A stretch of DNA of 64,000 bases from Rhodocyclaceae bacterium (GTDB lineage: Bacteria > Pseudomonadota > Gammaproteobacteria > Burkholderiales > Rhodocyclaceae), in the NCBI GenBank assembly GCA_023230455.1, contig JALNXH010000002.1, positions 124,001 through 188,000 on the forward strand, read 5' to 3'. Each line of letters starts with the position of its first letter. Positions within the stretch are counted from its first letter, which is position 1. Below are positions 55,419 to 64,000 of the stretch, one piece after another. The notes under the pieces were generated by a model. That model saw only the letters and a program-made list of their open reading frames with translations, was not told the DNA's origin and did no database searches. The position numbers and the translations under genes were made by a program.

Positions 55419-55513
55419 GCTGCCTCCGCAGGGCCGCCCCAACGAGGCAGCGAGTCGTTGGATGAAAGCCGCGAAAGCGGCCGCGCTTGCGTCACCCCCT
55501 TCCTCGGGAAGGG
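55419..55513. repeat. Cluster of three hairpins in the gltB-gltD spacer
   Basis: The 117-nt spacer holds three perfect inverted repeats: GCTGCCTC/GAGGCAGC (55419-55426, 55444-55451), GCCGC/GCGGC around GAAA (55468-55481), and CCCTTCC/GGAAGGG around TCG (55497-55513). None has a U-tract. It looks like a REP/BIME-type or mRNA-stabilising element that could set the GltB:GltD ratio. Confidence 0.6.
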
Positions 55514-55533
55514 AGCTGCGGGGATGGTCGCCA

Positions 55534-60195
<4,662 letters not shown>

Positions 60196-60235
60196 CTCGT
60201 CTGTCCTTGAAAGGGGGGCGGTTGCGGGCGCAACC

Positions 60236-60276
60236 GGCAAAAAAGCCGGGGCGCACAAAAGCGTCTCCCCGGCTTT
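60236..60276 (-). terminator. Intrinsic terminator after dgt
   Basis: 10-bp stem AAAGCCGGGG (60242-60251) and CCCCGGCTTT (60267-60276), then TTTTTT on the minus strand. It lies about 90 bp past the dgt stop and 41 bp before the gltB start, so it separates the aroK-aroB-dgt and gltB-gltD transcription units. Confidence 0.9.
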
Positions 60277-60367
60277 GTTAATCAATTCTGAGCGAACGTT
60301 GAAATATACCCGCGAACGCCTGCAAACTCAATACGTTGCGACGCAACAATGGGGGAGCCGCGGAATG

Positions 60368-61516
60368 TCATATTTCCCCGATGGCGAACAGGCGGCGGTG
60401 CTCTTTCATTGCGTAGCGATCAGTCATCCCGGCAATGTAGTCGGCAACCGACCTGGCCCGGGCATCGGGGATCAGCGGGTCGTCCGATTCTCCCTGCGCC
60501 ATCTGCTGGTATTGCGGCGGAAGCAGGCGAATGTCGTTCATGAAGGTCTGGAAAAGTTCGTCGATCACCCGGCGGGCCTTGTTGGTCATTCGCACCACTT
60601 CGTAATGGCGGTACAGGTTTTCGTGCAGAAAGTTTTTCAACTGGCGGTTTTCGGCAGCCATGGCGGGAGAAAAGCCTATCAATGTTTGCGCATGATGGAT
60701 GTCGCGGAGCGTCTTTGGGGCCGCGTCGGCGATGCGCCGGCGACTGGCGGTCAGCAGGTCGGAGACCTGGGCACCGATCATGCGGCGGATGGTTTCATGG
60801 ATCAAGCGGCGACCGCCGAGCAGGGGATACTCCGCGCGCGCCTGGGCAGCGTGCCGTGCGAACAGGTCGACTTCATCGAGTTGTTCGATCTGGATCAACC
60901 CGGAACGCAAGCCATCGTCGATGTCGTGATTGTTGTAAGCCACTTCGTCGGCAAGGTTGCAGATCTGCGCCTCCAGCGACGGGCGCTGGTTGTCGAGAAA
61001 GCGTCGGCCGAGGATATCGAGGTGGCGGGCGTTGTCCGGCGAGCAATGTTTGAGGATGCCTTCGCGGGTCTCGAACATCAGGTTAAGGCCGTCGAAGGCC
61101 GCGTATCGCTCTTCGAGCCGATCCACGGTGCGCAGTGACTGTAGATTGTGCTCGAAGCCGCCGAAGGCACACATGCACGCGTTGAGCGCATCCTGCCCAG
61201 CGTGCCCAAACGGCGTATGGCCGAGATCGTGCGCCAGGGCGATCGCTTCGGTCAGATCATCGTTGAGGTCCAGGGCGCGGGCGATGGTGCGCGCCAACTG
61301 TGCAACTTCGATCGAATGCGTGAGGCGGGTGCGGAATAGATCGCCTTCATGGTTGACGAAAACCTGGGTCTTGTATTCGAGGCGGCGGAATGCTGTGGAA
61401 TGAACGATCCGATCGCGGTCGCGCTGGAATTCGCTGCGCGCCTGCGGCGGCGGCTCCGTTTGGCGCCGTCCTTTGCTGTTCGTTTCCGAGACGGCGTAGG
61501 GTGCCCGCTCACGCAT
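60368..61516 (-). CDS. dgt: dGTP triphosphohydrolase-like HD protein
   Basis: HD-domain deoxynucleotide triphosphohydrolase, 382 residues. Metal-binding residues sit in LTHSIEVAQLAR, LAHDLGHTPFGHAG and the later LADEVAYNNHDIDDGL. The segment STAFRRLEYKTQVF matches Dgt family 2 enzymes. The ATG at 61516 overlaps the aroB stop by 8 nt; the longer frame is within aroB. It lies in the conserved betaproteobacterial order aroK-aroB-dgt-gltB. Confidence 0.94.
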   Translation of the reverse strand: MRERAPYAVSETNSKGRRQTEPPPQARSEFQRDRDRIVHSTAFRRLEYKTQVFVNHEGDLFRTRLTHSIEVAQLARTIARALDLNDDLTEAIALAHDLGHTPFGHAGQDALNACMCAFGGFEHNLQSLRTVDRLEERYAAFDGLNLMFETREGILKHCSPDNARHLDILGRRFLDNQRPSLEAQICNLADEVAYNNHDIDDGLRSGLIQIEQLDEVDLFARHAAQARAEYPLLGGRRLIHETIRRMIGAQVSDLLTASRRRIADAAPKTLRDIHHAQTLIGFSPAMAAENRQLKNFLHENLYRHYEVVRMTNKARRVIDELFQTFMNDIRLLPPQYQQMAQGESDDPLIPDARARSVADYIAGMTDRYAMKEHRRLFAIGEI

Positions 61517-62600
61517 GGCAGCAGGTGGCGATGGCAGCCAGGATGTCGTCGCGACTTGCGCTGTCGCAGACGACCGCATCGCCGATTTGGCGCAGCAGCA
61601 CGAGCCGCAGTTGGCCAGCAAGAACCTTCTTGTCGTGGCCCATCAAATCCAGATAACGTTCTATGCCCAGAGCTGGTCCGACGGTGGGTAGTCCTGCGCG
61701 CTGTAGCAGGCTTCTTACCCGCGCAACGTCAGCCTCGGTAATCCAGCTCAGCCGACGGGAAAGTTCGGCCGCCATCAGCATTCCGGCCGCCACTGCCTCT
61801 CCATGAAGCCATGCGCCGAAACCGAGTCCCGCTTCAATCGCATGGCCGAAGGTGTGCCCCAGATTGAGCAGTGCACGGCCGCCTTCCTTTGCCGTCTCGC
61901 GTTCGTCTCCGGCAACGACTTCAGCCTTGTTGGCGCAGGAGCACTCGATGGCGTAAGCAAGCGCGTCGGGGTCGCGGGCTCGGAGGCGCTCCACGTTGGC
62001 TTCGAGCCAGGCAAGGAACGGCAGATCGCGAATCAGTCCGTATTTGACGATTTCAGCAAGCCCCGCAGAGAGTTCGCGTTCTGGCAGGGTGTTGAGCGCA
62101 TTGGTGTCCGCCAGCACCAATTGCGGCTGCCAGAAGGCGCCAATCATGTTTTTGCCTAACGGGTGGTTGATGCCGGTTTTCCCTCCGACTGACGAGTCAA
62201 CCTGGGAAAGTACGGTCGTCGGTACCTGGATGAACGGGACGCCGCGCTGATAGGTGGCGGCGGCATAACCCGCCAGGTCGCCTATCACGCCGCCGCCGAG
62301 TGCGATCACCGTCGTCGTGCGGTCGCAACGCTGGCGCAGCATCGCGTCGTAGATCAGATCGAGCGTGGCGCCGTTTTTATAGGCCTCGCCATCGGGCAGG
62401 ACGATTTTAATGATCCCGATGCCGGCGGCACGCAGCCCGTCGGCAAGGCCTTCGAGATAGAGCGGGCCCACCGTTTCATTGGTGACGATGGCCACGCGCG
62501 GGCCACTCAGATGACGAAGGATGTGCTCGGCAGCGATTAGGCCTGGTCCGATGAGGATAGGGTAGCTGCGTTCGCCGAGGGCGACAGTCAATTGGCGCAT
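61509..62600 (-). CDS. aroB: 3-dehydroquinate synthase
   Basis: Second enzyme of the shikimate pathway, converting DAHP to 3-dehydroquinate with NAD and a divalent metal; 363 residues. Conserved stretches include LPDGEAYKNGATLD, ALGGGVIGDLAGYAAATYQRGVPFIQVPTTVLSQVDSSVGGKTGINHPLGKNMIGAF and the metal-ligand region LLNLGHTFGHAIEAG. It overlaps aroK by 13 nt and dgt by 8 nt, so the three are one tight unit. Confidence 0.97.
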   Translation of the reverse strand: MRQLTVALGERSYPILIGPGLIAAEHILRHLSGPRVAIVTNETVGPLYLEGLADGLRAAGIGIIKIVLPDGEAYKNGATLDLIYDAMLRQRCDRTTTVIALGGGVIGDLAGYAAATYQRGVPFIQVPTTVLSQVDSSVGGKTGINHPLGKNMIGAFWQPQLVLADTNALNTLPERELSAGLAEIVKYGLIRDLPFLAWLEANVERLRARDPDALAYAIECSCANKAEVVAGDERETAKEGGRALLNLGHTFGHAIEAGLGFGAWLHGEAVAAGMLMAAELSRRLSWITEADVARVRSLLQRAGLPTVGPALGIERYLDLMGHDKKVLAGQLRLVLLRQIGDAVVCDSASRDDILAAIATCCHA

Positions 62601-63106
62601 GGGTTGGGCAATGCTTGCAGGATACGGCGTACGACCTGGGGCGCCTGGGATCTGCCGACTTCGACCACCAAGTGGGCGATCTCTCGGTAGAGCGGGTCGC
62701 GCTGTGCGTATAAGGACTGCAATTTTGCCAGACGATCTTCCACTTGTAGCAATGGGCGTCCCCGGTCGGACTTCGTTCGCTGGAAGAGAATTTCTGGGGT
62801 AGCGGATAGATAGACCACGAAACCACGTTCGGAGAGTGCCTTGCGATTGGCGGGGTCGAGCACCGCACCGCCGCCGGTAGCGAGGACGAGGTGGGTTTCC
62901 CGCGTCATTTCCTCAATGACCTGTGCCTCGCGGCGGCGGAATCCGGCTTCGCCCTCGATCTCGAAGATAGCCGCAACGCTGACACCGGTGCGCGCTTCTA
63001 TCTCATGGTCGGCGTCGACGAAACAAGCTCCCAGCCGGCGTGCCAGCATTCTGCCGACGGTTGTTTTGCCGGCCCCCATGAGGCCGACGAGGAAAATCGA
63101 GCCCAA
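62588..63106 (-). CDS. aroK: Shikimate kinase
   Basis: Phosphorylates shikimate with ATP; 172 residues. Walker A GLMGAGKTT, shikimate-binding DADHEIEARTG, FRRREAQV and ATGGGAV, lid RGRPLL. The only start that keeps the N-terminal strand is a TTG at 63106, 22 bases after the pilQ stop; no ATG or GTG is nearby in frame. A TTG start right after pilQ suggests low or coupled translation. Confidence 0.95.
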   Translation of the reverse strand: MGSIFLVGLMGAGKTTVGRMLARRLGACFVDADHEIEARTGVSVAAIFEIEGEAGFRRREAQVIEEMTRETHLVLATGGGAVLDPANRKALSERGFVVYLSATPEILFQRTKSDRGRPLLQVEDRLAKLQSLYAQRDPLYREIAHLVVEVGRSQAPQVVRRILQALPNPCAN

Positions 63107-63128
63107 ACCGGCTGCCGTTGCTTGTGGC

Positions 63129-64000
63129 TTACTGGAGCAGGTTCAGATCTTCACCGACAATGCGCGGGGTGATGAACACCAGCAACTCGTTTTTGTCCCG
63201 GGTCTGGGTTGTCTGTTTGAACAGGAATCCTACGTAGGGCAGGTCTCCTAGAAACGGTATCCGATCTACGTTGTTGCTACTGTCATCGGTGAATAACCCA
63301 CCCAGCATTAGCGTGCCGCCATTCTCGACGACGACGTTGGTGGTTATTTCGTTCTTTTCCGTCGATACCACGGCGACCGTTCCGGCATTTGTTGAAGGCT
63401 TGCCCTTATTCACATACACCTTCATCTGGATGCGCCCATCAGGATTGATCTGCGGCGTTACGTCCAGTTTTGTCGCTGCATCGATACATTGCGTCGTCGT
63501 GGTTGTCGTCGTACTTAATTGGAAGCAGATGTTCTGTCCGGAGGTGATAGTTGCTTGTCGGCCATCCTGTGTAATTACCTTCGGCGTGGCGATGCTCTTG
63601 CTCTTGCCGTCGCTTTCATCGGCAGCGAGTTCAAGATTGAGCAGGCGGGTTTGGTTCGAATTGAATAATGAAAATGCCAAATCGGTACCTCCGGCGGCGG
63701 CGTTGTAGCCCCCGCTGACACGCATTTGCTGCCCGGTGCCGCGGGTAACCGCCGTACCTGAAGGAAGCTTCGAACTGAGCAAGTCTATGCTGCCTGAAAT
63801 CGGGGCGTTGTTGTTCGATCGGAGAAAACTGAGTTTCGCCCCCAGGCTCTTGCTGAAACTATCCTTGACGCTGACAATGCGGGCCTCGATCATTACTTGT
63901 TTGATCGGACGATCAAGCACTTGAACCCGCTGGCGGATTTTCTCCAGCTGGCCCCGTGTTTCTTCGACGAATATGGTGTTGGTGACCGAGTCGAAAGAAA
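63129..64000 (-). CDS. pilQ: Type IV pilus secretin PilQ, 3' part
   Basis: C-terminal ~290 residues of the outer-membrane secretin through which type IV pili emerge; the 5' end is beyond the window. Visible: the end of an N domain (TNTIFVEETRGQLEKIRQRVQVLDRPIKQVMIEARIV, a standard secretin hinge), the secretin core with ATPKVITQDGRQATITSGQ, and the VENGGTLMLGGLFTDD...IPFLGDLPYVGFLFK...ELLVFITPRIV signature, cited in parts. A run of seven Thr between two Cys (residues coded near 63485-63530) is unusual. It leads into aroK-aroB as in many beta- and gammaproteobacteria. Confidence 0.96.
   Translation of the reverse strand, partial: SFDSVTNTIFVEETRGQLEKIRQRVQVLDRPIKQVMIEARIVSVKDSFSKSLGAKLSFLRSNNNAPISGSIDLLSSKLPSGTAVTRGTGQQMRVSGGYNAAAGGTDLAFSLFNSNQTRLLNLELAADESDGKSKSIATPKVITQDGRQATITSGQNICFQLSTTTTTTTQCIDAATKLDVTPQINPDGRIQMKVYVNKGKPSTNAGTVAVVSTEKNEITTNVVVENGGTLMLGGLFTDDSSNNVDRIPFLGDLPYVGFLFKQTTQTRDKNELLVFITPRIVGEDLNLLQ

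Overview
The window is one high-GC stretch of a betaproteobacterial chromosome. Gene content and order point to the Rhodocyclales (Azoarcus/Thauera/Dechloromonas-like), but this is inferred from synteny and not computed. Supporting evidence: the order pilQ-aroK-aroB-dgt-gltB-gltD, a CIRCE operator in front of rpoH, a RegB/RegA redox two-component pair, a PhaM-type PHA granule protein, and a three-subunit 2-oxoacid oxidoreductase of the KorCAB kind behind an FNR-type site. No tRNA, rRNA, insertion sequence, prophage or CRISPR array was seen, and no gene-free gap exceeds 300 bp.

Layout. 1-823: 3' part of mpl (peptidoglycan recycling). 938-8731: respiratory block: cytochrome c4 (minus), then coxC, an SCO-like gene, coxB, coxA and a second SCO gene (plus), a second and very divergent heme-copper oxidase subunit I-like gene (minus), and ctaB. 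8855-14028 (minus): rpoH with CIRCE, then ftsY-ftsE-ftsX, an unknown exported protein and a COG0523 metallochaperone GTPase. 14275-16963: an active/inactive pair of M16 peptidases. 16990-18324: miaB. 18437-24379: a four-gene signalling operon (heme-c sensor kinase, PocR sensor kinase, single-domain receiver, REC-PAS-GAF-HD-GYP). 24443-29061: nitroreductase, PCuAC copper chaperone, regB-regA, HerA-like ATPase. 29126-48351: an expanded yebC-ruvCAB-ybgC-tolQRAB-pal-cpoB-queE run, interrupted four times by extra genes: korCAB; a GT-B glycosyltransferase plus a UbiA prenyltransferase; a UDP-xylose synthase, GT-A glycosyltransferase and FkbM methyltransferase; and a DXD glycosyltransferase wedged between tolQ and tolR. 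48348-52482: queC, a convergent hybrid kinase/NarL-type regulator pair, and phaM. 52505-64000 (minus): glmU, gltD, gltB, dgt, aroB, aroK and the 3' part of pilQ.

How it fits together. The window holds much redox sensing and electron-transfer machinery. Two near-identical 15-bp palindromes (GCGRCAATTTGYCGC) resemble the RegA/RegR box. One lies between cytochrome c4 and the cox operon, the other in front of regB, which suggests a local RegA regulon. The oxidase is the most unusual enzyme: subunit I has the YSHPxVY motif of A2-type enzymes, has lost the K-channel Lys/Thr and the His-Asp metal pair, and its subunit II has lost the matching Glu in the CuA loop. The other notable feature is the set of surface-glycan genes inserted, with translational overlap, into the ruv-tol-pal operon.
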